DNA of 64,000 nt from Schistocephalus solidus (Eukaryota; Platyhelminthes; Cestoda; Diphyllobothriidea; Diphyllobothriidae): the NCBI GenBank assembly GCA_017591395.1, contig WEDG01000348.1, positions 1 through 64,000 of the forward strand, given 5' to 3'. Shown piece after piece: positions 34,241 to 44,463 of the stretch (its first letter is position 1; each line of letters starts with the position of its first letter). Position numbers and translations under genes: made by a program. The notes beneath the pieces are model-generated. The model saw only the letters and a list, made by a program, of their open reading frames with translations, had not been told where the DNA came from and searched no databases.

Positions 34241-35880
34241 CGACGAAGGCCCCAAGTTAAGCGGCCGCCATGTAAGTTAAATACTCTTTTATTAAATTTG
34301 ACTGCTCACTGTTATGATTTCAGCAACCAAATAACCCAGAAACTGGAGGACATGCATGCTCTAGATAATAATGCCACCGTGGAGACACGATGGAGTCAAC
34401 TGCGACATATCTTCCAGTCCACCGCCCTCGAACGTGCACGCCGTCAACCCCAGGACTGATTTGACGACAATGACGCCGAAATCAGCAACTTAATCGCGGA
34501 GAAGAATGGACTACACGAAGCCTACATGGCCCTTCGGACTGACGCCACCAAAGCTGCCTTCTTGAGATGCAACTGCCTTTTACAGCAAAGGCTGCAGGAG
34601 ATGCAAGACGTCTGGATGATCCGAAAGGCTGAGGAAATCCAGGGGTACGTGGACCGCAATGAAATGAAGAACTATTTCAAAGCCAGCAAGGCCATCTATG
34701 GCCCCTGCATCAAGGGAACCATACCACTGCTCAGCTCTGATTGCACAACACTGCTGACAAAGAAATCGCAAATTCTAAAGCGCTGGACCGAGCACTTCAG
34801 ACGTGTCTTTAATTGCTCATCAGCCATATCCGATACTTCCATTGACCGGCTCCCTCATGTGGACACGAACACTGACCTGGATCTGCCACCTTCCCTAACA
34901 GAAATAATCCGGGCCATGCAGCAGATTTCCAGCGGTAAAGCACCGGGATCCGACGCAATCCCACAGGAAGTCTACAAGCACGGTGGGTCCCGGCTGATGG
35001 CAGAACTCGTAACACTCCTCCAGGAGATGTGGCGCCAAGGACAAGTTCCTCAGGATTTCAAAGACGCGACCGTCGTCCATCTCTAAAAACGAAAGGGGAA
35101 CCGGCAACTCTGTGATAATCACAGAGGCATATTGTTGCTCAACATCACCGGGAAGGTCTTCGCCCGTATCCTTCTCAATCGTATGAACGGTCACCTAGAG
35201 CAGGGTCTGCTACCGGAAATCCAATTTGGCTTCCGACGACACCGCGGAACAACCGACATGATCTTTGCCGCCCGCCAGCTGCAAGAGAAGTGCCAGGAGA
35301 TGCGAACTCACCTCTACACTACCTTCGTTGATCTGATGAAAGCCTTTGACACGGTGAATCGCGACGGACTGTGGAAAGTCATACAGAAATTCGGCTGTTC
35401 TTAGCGGTTCACGAGCATGGTACGTAAGCATCATGACGGGATGACGGCGTGCGTCACTGACAACGAGATGGTATACGAAGCATTCACAGTGATCAACTGA
35501 ATGAAGCAGGGCTGCGTATTGGCCCCCACCCTGTTCAGTCTCATGTTCTCTGCTATGCTGATGGACGCCTACCGGGATAAGCAGCCTGCGATCCGCATCG
35601 CCTATAGAACTTACGGACACCTTCTCAACAGTCGGTGTATGCAGGTCCCAACGCACGTGTCTACGACTACAGTCTATGACTTGCTCTTCATGGACGAATG
35701 CACCCTTAACAGCGTGATGGAGGAGGACATGCAAAGGAACATGCACCTCTTCACCGCAGGCTGCGCCAATTTTGGATTAAAAATAAGTACAGCCAAAACG
35801 GTAGTCATGCACCAACCGCTGCCCAGCGCAGAATACAATGCTCCACAGGATCGAGCAGCATGGAGAAGATCCGTGAAGAC
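34241..35880 (+). pseudogene. LINE reverse transcriptase, copy B
   Basis: It is in the same frame as the endonuclease, with stops at 34457, 35084, 35402 and 35498 and no frameshift. Visible parts are the linker NATVETRWSQLRH, ISSGKAPGSDAIP (near 34934), the block LLLNITGKVFARILLNR, FGFRRHRGTTDMIFAARQLQ, the first catalytic Asp in FVDLMKAFDTVNRDGLW (near 35325), and MKQGCVLAPTLFSLMF. The second catalytic motif is LLFMDEC instead of LLFADDC, so one aspartate is lost and the domain is dead. After YNAPQ (35846) the sequence jumps to DRAAWRRSVKTGAAIYEANR, deleting the thumb and LLYGAETW-type region while keeping the frame. Stops fit C-to-T or G-to-A decay (TGG to TAG, CGA to TGA). Confidence 0.92.
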
Positions 35881-36715
35881 TGGTGCAGCAATATATGAGG
35901 CCAACCGGATCGCCACTGCTAAGGCCAAAAGGACGGCTCGCGAGTCACAAGCGCCGCGGATGCAACAACAATGCCACTTTAACTTCTACCACACCTGCCC
36001 CAACCACTGATAACATTTTCGCCGATGCCTCGCCGCCCACGATCACCGACACCATCTTTCCTCCTCCACCCACTGCGCTGATCACGGCGACAAACACTAC
36101 TTGCCTCACTCCCACCACCTCTGACTACCTGCCACCTGCTATCTCCAACACCACCACCACCCCCAGTACCGGCGATTGGGTTTCGGTACTAACATGTCGT
36201 CATTGCGATCGCAGATTCACCTCACACATCGGCTAAGGCGGTCACTTGCGAATCCGTCACACAGAGAGTGGTGAACTAGCGCCTAGAGCCCCAACACACA
36301 GCAGAGACCACCGCCTACAATACTCTCACTGCCCACGCGCATTTACTCATCACATGGGCCTGATCGGTCACATGCGCATCCACAAAAGCCGAATCCACCG
36401 CGATTCCAGCACACCTTGTGCACCTATAAACACTTCCCATAGTCCTCCCATGAGCTTGAATACCAGTACCAGCAGCAAACCCCCCGGATCCACCACCTTC
36501 CGACCTATCCTGTCCTCATTGTCACCGCACATGCACATCACGCATCGGCCTGGTCGGTCACTGCAAATCCATCGTACAGAAACCGGCGAACCAGTGGCAG
36601 GAGCACCAACATACACCCGCTGCACCCAACTCAACTCTCTGCACTGCCCACACACATTTACACACCGCATGGGCCTATAAGGTCACATGCGTCTCCATAA
36701 AAACCTGCGGTGGAA
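35881..36715 (+). pseudogene. LINE C-terminal C2H2 finger tail, copy B
   Basis: Following IYEANRIATAKAKRTARESQ there is a +1 frameshift (about 35940), a long Thr/Pro-rich linker, then finger units: LTCRHCDRRFTSHIG (stop TAA at 36234), YSHCPRAFTHHMGLIGHMRIH (first Cys replaced by Tyr), a Ser/Thr linker, a frame-disrupted unit with HITHRPGRS in place of SRIGLVGH, and LHCPHTFTHRMGL (stop at 36678). The fingers follow the pattern C-x2-C-x12-H-x3-H with the linker TESGELAPRAPTHS or TETGEPVAGAPTYT. A C-terminal finger array of this kind is not the usual CCHC knuckle of LINEs. It probably binds element RNA or target DNA; that role is inference. Confidence 0.82.
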
Positions 36716-37312
36716 CACCGCCAGCTACACCACAACACTACATATCTCCTCATCAGTCTCTGCACCTCACATGATCACACACAACACCACAAAAAACATG
36801 CCGTCAGTCTGCATAGCTGATTGAGAGGCAAGCACGATCCTCGGCTCCTTCTCCATGTGGCTCGTCTGCTGCATGTGTGATCTGTGCTTGAGAATATCAA
36901 TGGGTTATATGAGCCGTGGTTTGGAAGGTTTCCAACTGACGATTACACTCAGACCTCACAGTCAATCCAATGTGTGCTGTGTGGAGTGGCTGACTGGTAG
37001 TCTGAGAGTCTGGTTGCAATGGCTCCTTCTTAATGCGGCCTTTATGGCACTCCCACTCCGTGGGATCCTAGTCAGGTGTGGTGGCACGCCCAGGGGCGGT
37101 TCCGGCCGCGCCAGCCACCTGTGTTCTCTCCAGCCGGTGGTCTTCTTGACTCTGTCATGACAACGGGCTGAGGTAGGGGAGGAGAGAGTGCGGTAGCTGC
37201 AGCGCAAGACTACTATCACTTAAAACTAATCCACGCGCAAGTCACCGTCCCTGCATCACCATGGTGTGGAGCATACGGTGAACATCGTCGGACTACGATG
37301 CTCGAACTGACG
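36716..37312 (+). other. LINE 3' untranslated tail, copy B
   Basis: Contains GCCGTGGTTTGGAAGGTTTC near 36913, GTCTGAGAGTCTGGTTGCAA near 36999, GGCTCCTTCTTAATGCGGCC near 37021, GGTTCCGGCCGCGCCAGCCA near 37098, and ends GGAGCATACGGTGAACATCG then ACGATGCTCGAACTGAC. The tail is shared by all LINE copies and by the solo tails of the window. No poly-A ends it. Confidence 0.8.
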
Positions 37313-38440
37313 GGGTGTGTTCTGTCTGAATGTTTGTCTGATTGTAATTGCGGTACTACACTGGCCTGAGGAACAACGGAACCACAGTCAATGTTTCAGG
37401 TTGTGCACTTATCTTATGGCTGCATTGTTCATGATGAGTTTCTCGGAGACGGTGTACTTAACTGAAATTTCTGCTTTTTGGAAGCGCATGCCATTCGGTG
37501 GGCACAAGCTGTCACTGATATCCGGTGTGCCAAACGACAGTTTCTTAAAGCTATACCATACAAGTTACAAATACAGATACTTAAAATACTACTGGCTGAG
37601 CGATGAATCTCTGGTTGAGCTACGAGAGGAGATGGAAATTATCACCATAATACTGAAGAAATGCTCATAATACAACAAATGAGTAGCCTGACAATCATCT
37701 TTCACAGACATCCAGGTCTTGTTTCCGTTATTCGATGCAAAGAATTGACAAGAACGCAATATGCAATGCGCAATATTCCACAAACGTGTCGGGTCAACTA
37801 ACTATTGTGCGAACCTACTAATCTGGCAGCGAACACCAATCCTAACGAACACAATGGATAGGGTTAGCGTTTGGTTGGCGCTCTCCTTTCCTTCATTTAG
37901 CCCAACTCATAAAACCTCTTTTACCGCCAGTGGTGTAGTATACGCTGACCGACAATTTGCTCCCTGATTGGGGCGACATTTTGCGTTCTTGTCGGAGTTT
38001 CAAATCCGCAACAGCATATCATTGGATAAATAACAAGTTTACGAACAGATGAGGAATGCAACTTATTGACAGTATGCTCAGCAAAACCGGTTTTATCATC
38101 CATAATCCATAATCATCACATACACGTAACTGATTTTGGTGTATTTTTGCTCTGTATATTTGAACTATAGGTATTACTGATTCAACATAAATAGGCAAGT
38201 AAAATAACAAATATTTATTCTTGAAGGAAGTCTTCGTCGTCTGTGAGACGCCTAACTGCTGGACGAGTCATAGCCCCCCGCGAACGAGACACAGAGGTAA
38301 GGAATAGAAAAGAGCGTACAAATGCGTGAAGAATGGAATAAAACTTGTTGATTCCATTTTCATTATCATCTGGGCCTACCCATAACAAAAGCAGGGAGGA
38401 GCCGTCATCTATCTTTAACGTAACTTACTCGTCCTATTCT
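37313..38440. other. Anonymous sequence with one 117-residue frame
   Basis: The plus-strand frame 37317-37670 begins MFCLNVCLIVIAVLHW, with a hydrophobic start and a second hydrophobic stretch (LMAALFMMSF), and ends in an acidic/hydrophobic tail. It starts immediately after the LINE end. I cannot relate it to a family. It could be an exon or chance. Confidence 0.3.
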
Positions 38441-38508
38441 GCCTTGGGGGCTCCCTCTGGAACCCCGCCATCAGCCGCACAGCGGCTAGAAGTAGTAAAG
38501 TCAGATGA

Positions 38509-38660
38509 ACAATGCCCACAAAGACAATGGAGACTTGAATGGTCATTTCTGACTTATTAGCTGTCATCAGGCAGTTGGGGGTGACTGGCTAATGACAGCT
38601 AATAAGCCAGAAATGACCGTTCCAGCCTTCCGCACCTTTGTCGGTATTGTTCATATGCTT
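38509..38660. mobile_element. Inverted pair of SINE bodies (hairpin)
   Basis: AATGGTCATTTCTGACTTAT then TAGCTGTCATCAGGCAGT is mirrored, after TTGGGGGTG, by ACTGGCTAATGACAGCTAAT then AAGCCAGAAATGACCGTT. Both halves are SINE body without the tRNA-like head. Confidence 0.8.
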
Positions 38661-38664
38661 GTAT

Positions 38665-38960
38665 TACTAGCCGCTGTGCGGCTGCCGGTGGGGCTCGAGA
38701 GTTAGCCCCAATGCAGAACGGGACGAATGAGTCCCGTAAGCTATCGGCGAGCGTTCATCAACGAATGTCAATATTCACAATTTAAACCGGCAAGACAACG
38801 AGGCTGTGGCTCAATGGTTAGAGCGTTGGACTTCTGATCAACGGGTCGCGGGTTCGAGTCTCGGGTGGGGCACCGCCTGGTGTCGGTATGATTGGCTGGT
38901 GACGGCTAATGAGCCAGAAATTGTCATTCCAGTCTCCCTTGTCTTTGTTGGCATTGTTCA
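38665..38960 (+). mobile_element. tRNA-derived SINE with its usual upstream block
   Basis: The head at 38803-38873 has A box TGGCTCAATGG, an anticodon-arm-like GGACTTCTGATC (TCT, arginine-type), and B box GGTTCGAGTC. The body ends CTTTGTTGGCATTGTTCA. The upstream block (CTAGCCGCTGTGCGGCTGCC, then GAGCGTTCATCAACGAATGT) accompanies the SINE also at 59515-59560 and 59750-59850, so it belongs to the repeat unit. The head does not fold as a clean tRNA in its acceptor and anticodon stems, so it is not a tRNA gene. Confidence 0.8.
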
Positions 38961-39214
38961 GCGGGGTATTCCCACTGTTACAAAGTCATGGCCCCCAGTG
39001 GAGTTTGGCAGCCACCTGGGATGTCTTATCAGTCCCACCTCTGGGTAGTACTGCCCCCTAGCAAGTGAAGCGTTGGAAAAGGTGCTTTAAATGAAAATCA
39101 CTAAATTATGACAGCTGTAAGTTATTCCAGGCTCTTGGACGCAAAAAACAGTCGATACACTACACGAAGTACAATACCCTCCTCATGCCTATACCTTCCC
39201 ACAGGCTGCTGGAG

Positions 39215-39667
39215 TGAGCAGTGTTCGTTTGCCTTTAGATAACCTGTTGGGAAAACAACCAGAAAGGAAGAGATTGTGGTCATCCATGGATATAGCAGTT
39301 CTCAGCGAGAATCACTTCTTCGAAGAAGAACGAATAGAAAAGTGAGTATCGGCTGCACTTTCTTCTGGAGCATATGTTCAAGCGCAGAATGGATGGACGT
39401 TGCAGCCATCTTTGCCATCAGCAAAAATGTGCTGGATCACCTGTCATTCCTCTAGAAGGGGAGCGACGATCACCTCGTAACCCTGCGCCTGCCTCTCCGC
39501 GTGAACTAATTCTGTGTCGTCGTCAGTTCGTTCGGATCGCCACCCCCAGATTAACAGTTCCGAGGACGTGAAGAACAAGTTCTACGCAGACCTGCACTCC
39601 ATCCTCGTGATTGTGCCGAGGGCGGACAACTTTGTTGCCCTTGGCGACATTTATATCCGAGGTGGTG
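39215..39667 (+). pseudogene. LINE EEP endonuclease fragment, diverged (copy G)
   Basis: Split plus-strand frames give MDIAVLSENHFFEEERIEK near 39283, CTFFWSICSSAEWMDVAAIF near 39355, LVTLRLPLRV near 39478, and EDVKNKFYADLHSILVIVPR then ADNFVALGDIYIRGG at 39560-39664. They align in order with copy B ([65 protein letters not shown]). The catalytic Glu is still in LSEN, but the GDFN motif is GDIY. The fragment stops abruptly at the insert starting 39668. Confidence 0.75.
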
Positions 39668-41072
39668 TAGGGGTTGAAGCAGTGGTTGTACTCAGAGTCC
39701 TGCAATAATCACGCCCTGATGCATATAGGAAAGACCAGTAGGAGTTGTGCAATAGGTACAGAAACTCGGGGGTGGTCAGAGGCCCCGACGCGCGGCAAGC
39801 TCGGGGCCTGCGCACGCGTCTGCCCGCTAGCGTCATGTGGGCGTAAGCGAGGAAAATGTCACTTAAGGGTGTGACTTGGCCGCTTGATCAGTTGATCCGT
39901 CAGTAGCCGTGTTTGCGAGCCTGTCATTGGCTTGGTTGTCTCAGGGGCTGTGTGCGTGTGGTCTGGCCGCTTGAGAGTTGTCCTCACGTGACCTCGTGCG
40001 CGGCGTGGGCGTGGAAGCCGCTATAACTGAACAAAGTTAGGTGTCGACAGCGTGGCCAACAATGAAATGCGTGATTAAATCCAGTGCGAATGCGGATTTG
40101 AGAGCGTGCCGATGGCGACAGAAGATGCTCGAAACCGAGGCCCGGCTGATGTTGCGACCTCCACGGAGGTGCAGTTGGGGCACCAGCCCGAGGGTTTACT
40201 GGTATGATCGCGTCGGTGAGTTGGCACGGTGGTATGAGAGGAAAGGGTGTGTGCGACACTATGCATCCCAGTGAATGCTGAGCCAGGCGAATCCATCAGT
40301 TAAGAGGTTCAACGTCATCTGTGCTCGAAGATGGGATAGATTGTAGATTGCGTCAAACGCATTGTAGTTGCATAAAGTTAGGCACAGAAGGGGTTGAAGA
40401 TCTGGGAGATCACGAGTAAGGACGCCGGTGATAAGGATAACAGGAGTGTCCAAAAAGGGAAAACAGACGATGTTGGCGCGATTGAAGGACTGCTCTCACA
40501 ATAGAGTTGGAATCCAGTGGCTGATTTATGTGCGGGCTTTTGAAATGGAGCAACCATCTTTTCTGCTCTCCATTCGCATGTGAATTCTCTTATATACCTC
40601 TTTGTTTATTCGAACAACGAAAATTAGGTCATCAGCGCATGACGCTGGCACCGTTTTAAAAGAAGTCAAATTTGATCGATATTTTGAGACGCATTGAAGG
40701 ACGAGTCTTCATGATGCCAATACATGCATTCTTTGGCCATTGTTTGCGATCTTCCAGTTTGGTGTGGTTTGTGCCCAACTTTATTCACAGTGAATGAAGG
40801 ACATTTGTTGCTGAAAATTTTGGAAGTAACTTTCAAAATAAAGATTAGCTCTCCCTCTTATGTTGGAGACATTGTCTTCATTCGTGGTGGAACATCAGGA
40901 ACTGCGTTTTCCTATTTGTTGACACGATGCGTGACACAGGAAAAATACGCAGGTGAATTTGAGTTGATGTTTGATTTCAGCAGTTTCTGATAGTTGCGCT
41001 TCGATAAATTTTGTGGTCACCAATTTGTAGGGGTCTAAGCAGTGGTTGCACTCAGAGCCCTACAATAGAGGC
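39668..41072. mobile_element. Possible insert with short terminal repeats
   Basis: TGTAGGGGTTGAAGCAGTGG then TTGTACTCAGAGTCCTGCA (39668-39706) recurs as TGTAGGGGTCTAAGCAGTGG then TTGCACTCAGAGCCCTACA (41028-41066). The second copy begins TGTAGGG and ends CCCTACA, as LTRs do. Sequence after both copies is loosely similar (ATAGG..AAGACC), so the repeats may be longer. The interior has no recognisable gene. It interrupts the EEP fragment upstream, but EEP sequence does not resume afterwards. Confidence 0.4.
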
Positions 41073-41399
41073 AAAGACCGCGCAACGAGGACTCGGTTGA
41101 AAGGTCCCCAAGAGATCGGCAGCGGCCACAGCAATAGTTTCAATCAGCTGCAGCACTATACAGAACAGTATATTCTTACAAGCACATTCATTTACTCTCC
41201 AGTCCAGAAGATGTCAACATCGATTCACTTTCGTTTGTACCATTAATAACTGCTAACTCAGTCCTCCTTCGGAGGCGAGCTCAGCGTCATTATTTCATGC
41301 CAAAGGCGAGGCTCTCAGTTCCACCGCGCAGGCATCCCAGGACATACTCGTCTCGTTGTGCCTTGAAGTCCAATCTCGAGCACCGCCAGCAGCCGCAGA

Positions 41400-41590
41400 G
41401 TGGTTAATGAATGACACTACCAACAAAGACCAGGGAGACTGAATGAACACTTCTAGTTTGTTAACTATCATCAGCCGGACATAGCCAACCCTAGGGTTAG
41501 CAACAACTGATGATAAAAACCGCGACCTGTGGGTTATAAGTTAAACACCCTAATCCTCGAGTCACGGGCTCGCTGTCCTGTCGGTTTCGA
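41400..41590 (-). mobile_element. Diverged SINE, minus strand
   Basis: On the plus strand ACAAAGACCAGGGAGACTGA, TTAACTATCATCAGCCGGAC and GAGTCACGGGCTCGCTGTCC correspond to the reverse complement of the SINE body and head. The copy is old. Confidence 0.55.
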
Positions 41591-42152
41591 TGGGGTATGT
41601 TATCAGTGATAGTTAGGCACTCTCTATCACGCTCTGAAAAACTCAACATAGTGAGATCCGCCTAGTGGACTCTATCTCTCCTCTCCCTTCTGCCATATCG
41701 ACGGATAACGGGCTGAGGTGACTAATCTGTTTTCTAGGCCTTCAGTTGCCCTCATTCAACTCGCTTTCGAGCTTGATATCACCACCACGGCTGTTGATCA
41801 ACGGTAATATGGTGTCCCAGGGATGAGGTATTTGGTGGTTTCAAGTTTGTAGACCCTCCCCTGCCCAATTGTGTCAAAAAATGATTTAGAATATCTCATC
41901 GCCACGGAATACCAGCTCAATGCCTAGGGCTACGTTTCAATCCTGTGTGGACTATCTCATCAAGGGAAATTAACCTCACAGAAGCTTATAACCTAAAGTT
42001 TTTGCCTGACACGACATGATTATTGATGTCTAATCTTAGACAGGGGTGTGTCTGAAGTGCCAGCGGAAGAAGGTTCAAAACCACAAGAAGTATCTACCGG
42101 CCACCTTCCCCACTCCCGATGCATTTGTTAGTTAAGTTTTATGTGAATATGA

Positions 42153-43276
42153 ATGGACGACGAGCGACTACCCAAACGACTTTTCTACGGAGAGGTCGCT
42201 ACCGGTTCTCGCCGGCAGGGAGGTCAAAAACGACGCTACAAGGACACTTTGAAGAAATCGCTGAAGCAACTGCAAATCAACCCGGCTACCTGTGAGGACC
42301 TCGCCTATGATAGTGCGGCATGGAGAAGATCCGTGAAGACTGGTTGAGCAATCTATGAGGTCAACCGGATAGCAGCCGTCAAGGCCAAAGAGTGGCATGA
42401 AAGTCACCAGCGCCCCGGATCAACATCGTCGATGCCCAGGCTCTACCAACATGCCCGCGCTGTCAACGCATCTTCCGCGCTAGAATCGGCCTGTTTTTAT
42501 ATCTTCGGACGCAATGCACCAACAATCCGACAATTCCAATTTCTACGTCAAATTCTGCCAACCCTCCTTCTGACTCCCTCACCCTCACTACTGGCATCAA
42601 TTCCATTACTCCCACCATCATAGAGACCACATCCCTCTACTCATCGCCTGTTACCCCAACCACCACCACAACCACCACCACCAACTTCGCCTTCACTACC
42701 ACCACCACCATCAGCGATAGGAAATCTCTCCTAAAAGCTGTCCTCAATGCGACCGCACATTCACCTCACGCATCGGCCTGGTCGGTCACTTTCGAATCCA
42801 TCGTACAGAGACCAGTGAGCCAGTGCCCGGAGCACCAACACACAGCAGAGATCGCCACCTCCACTGCTTTCACTGTCCTCGCGAATTCACTCATCGCATG
42901 GGCCAATTCGGTCACTTGCGCATCCATGACAGCGGAATTCACCACAATGCTGACAACACCGATACACCATGCATACCCTCCGCTCCTGCCATTCTTAGCA
43001 CCACTGCCACCCCCACTACCATGAATGACATCCCCCTCAGCCTCTTCCGATTTCTCCTGCCCCCACTGCACCCGCAACTTCAACTCACGCATCGGCCTGG
43101 TCGGTCACCTGCGAATCCATCGCACGGAGGCTGGTGAACCAGTGCCTGGAGCTCCGAAATACAGTCAACGCGCCCGCCTTCACTGCCCTCACTGCTCCCG
43201 CACATTTACACACCGCATGGGCCTATTAGGACACATGCGACTCCACGACAACCTTCGAGTAACCACTGGAGGCTAA
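42153..43276 (+). pseudogene. LINE RT C-terminus and C2H2 finger array, copy A
   Basis: The first frame has LPKRLFYGEVATGSRRQGGQ, RRYKDTLKKSLKQLQINP and AAWRRSVKTG, then a TGA at 42345. Finger 1 is TCPRCQRIFRARIGLFLYLR, with Tyr for the first His, and a long Ser/Thr/Pro linker follows. Near 42742-42930, split between two frames, come CDRTFTSRIGLVGHFRIH and CFHCPREFTHRMGQFGHLRI. The last frame (43025-43276) holds an intact pair, CPHCTRNFNSRIGLVGHLRI then H, and CPHCSRTFTHRMGLLGHMRL then H, joined by TEAGEPVPGAPKYSQ, and ends at a TAA in LRVTTGG*. In total about five finger units, the best finger array of the window. Frameshifts near 42740 and 43020 break it. Confidence 0.85.
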
Positions 43277-44118
43277 GCTACATCAGCGCACACTGCATAC
43301 ACCAATACATTGACAACACCCTCACAATCACCATTTACCAGAGTATGTAACGGTTTCCTAAAAACCGTGGCTGGGAAGGCTGCCGATCTGACGCTTCCAC
43401 CAGACCACGCAGGCGGCTCAGTGCATGTGCTGTGTGTGTCGAGTGGCTGACCAGTGGACTTGGAGTCAGACGGCGATGGCTCCTCCATATCCCCTGAGTT
43501 ATTGAATCCTGGTGTGTGCGTTATGAGGGCCAGGTCGTGCTGTGGCACGCGAAGGCGGGTACGCCGATCCGTCAGCCAATGCACCCACTCCCACATCAGG
43601 CAACTGACCGGCTCGGACAGTGGTCTGACTTTGGGGGTGGGGAGAGAGTGAGGTTGACGGCTCAGCACATGTTCCTCACTATAAACAATCTGACGCGCTT
43701 GAAACTATCATGGTGCGCTAAAAGCCGTGGCTTGGAAGGTTGTCAACTGACGGGATAACTCGGACCGCGTGGTCAGCCCAATGTGTGTTTGGTGTGGAGT
43801 GGCTGACTGGCGGACTGAGAGTCAGGCTGCAATGGCTCCTTCTTAATGTGGCCTTTATGGCACTCCCACTCTGTGGGATTCGAGCGAGGTGTGGTGGTAC
43901 GTCCAGGGGTGGCTCCGGCCGCGCCAGCCACCTGCACCCTCTCCCATCTTCGGTCTTCTTGACTCTGTCTTGATACCGGGCTCAGGTGGATGAGGAGGAG
44001 AGAGTGCGGTAGCTGCAGCACAAGGCTACTATCACTTAAAACTAATTCACGCGTAAGTCACCGTCCCTGCACCACCTGGTGTGGAGCATACGGTGGACCT
44101 CGTCGAAATCGACGGTTG
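43277..44118 (+). other. LINE 3' untranslated tail, copy A
   Basis: Single-unit tail: CCGTGGCTGGGAAGGCTGCC near 43367, GTTGACGGCTCAGCACATGT near 43653, GCCGTGGCTTGGAAGGTTGT near 43723, GGCTCCTTCTTAATGTGGCC near 43834, GGTGGCTCCGGCCGCGCCAG near 43908, ending CATACGGTGGACCTCGTCGA near 44087. Compare the ~695 bp longer duplicated version in the palindrome arms. Confidence 0.82.
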
Positions 44119-44463
44119 AACTGTTGTATGTGAATATAGAAGGTCCCTTGTCATCATCCAGTAGCTAACAACAGTATCGATCAGTTTACACAGTGGACCG
44201 AAGTCATTCCCTTACCATAAGGAGACCGATACCATCTTCAAGCCGTCCTTCATCCGTTCGGTTGCCATAGTCAGAGCCCCAGCTACTCTTAGGGTTAGTT
44301 TAGGTGTTCAAGTCGAGTCTGCACTCATTCAACCCCATACCCTTGACTTCCTGGGCGACGGTCTAAAATCTAGTCACCAACGTCCTGGTAGAACGCTTCC
44401 AACGCCAACCCAAGGTTACCCTGCGTGCCGCAGTGGACCCAGCAAACTCGATGGGCCATCGTC

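Larger units (their letters stand above)
32866..37312 (+). mobile_element. Nearly full-length zinc-finger LINE, copy B
   Basis: This is the most complete copy of the dominant retrotransposon: 5' leader from GTGTAGGGGAAACTAGTTAG (also the 5' end of copies C and D), EEP endonuclease, reverse transcriptase, C-terminal C2H2 fingers and the 3' tail ending near ACGATGCTCGAACTGACGG. It spans 4.45 kb. Compared with the protein order implied by copies A and E, it lacks several hundred bases between RT and fingers, so the parent was probably about 5 kb. EEP plus RT in one frame and the sequence style suggest an APE-type LINE of the RTE/CR1 assemblage; I cannot fix the clade. Confidence 0.9.
42150..44118 (+). 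mobile_element. 5'-truncated zinc-finger LINE, copy A
   Basis: Starts within the RT C-terminal region (DDERLPKRLFYGEVATGSRR), passes through the finger array and ends with the standard 3' tail at CGACGGTTGAACTG. It supplies the RT-to-finger junction that copy B has deleted. Confidence 0.88.

Noticed and set aside
33485..34255. 256-residue minus-strand frame opposite the LINE endonuclease
   Set aside because: It is a shadow of the plus-strand EEP frame, which carries the catalytic residues; GC-rich codon use keeps the reverse frame open.
34272..34323. Apparent intron (GTAAGT ... TTTCAG) between endonuclease and RT of the LINE, also visible in copy D
   Set aside because: The EEP and RT lie in one frame that reads through this segment without a stop in copy B. 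Removing 52 bases would break the frame, and copy C lacks the GTAAGT. The splice-like ends are coincidental.
38803..38873. tRNA-Arg gene
   Set aside because: A and B boxes are present but the acceptor and anticodon stems do not pair properly, and the SINE body follows directly. The same holds for the heads at 673 and 59589.
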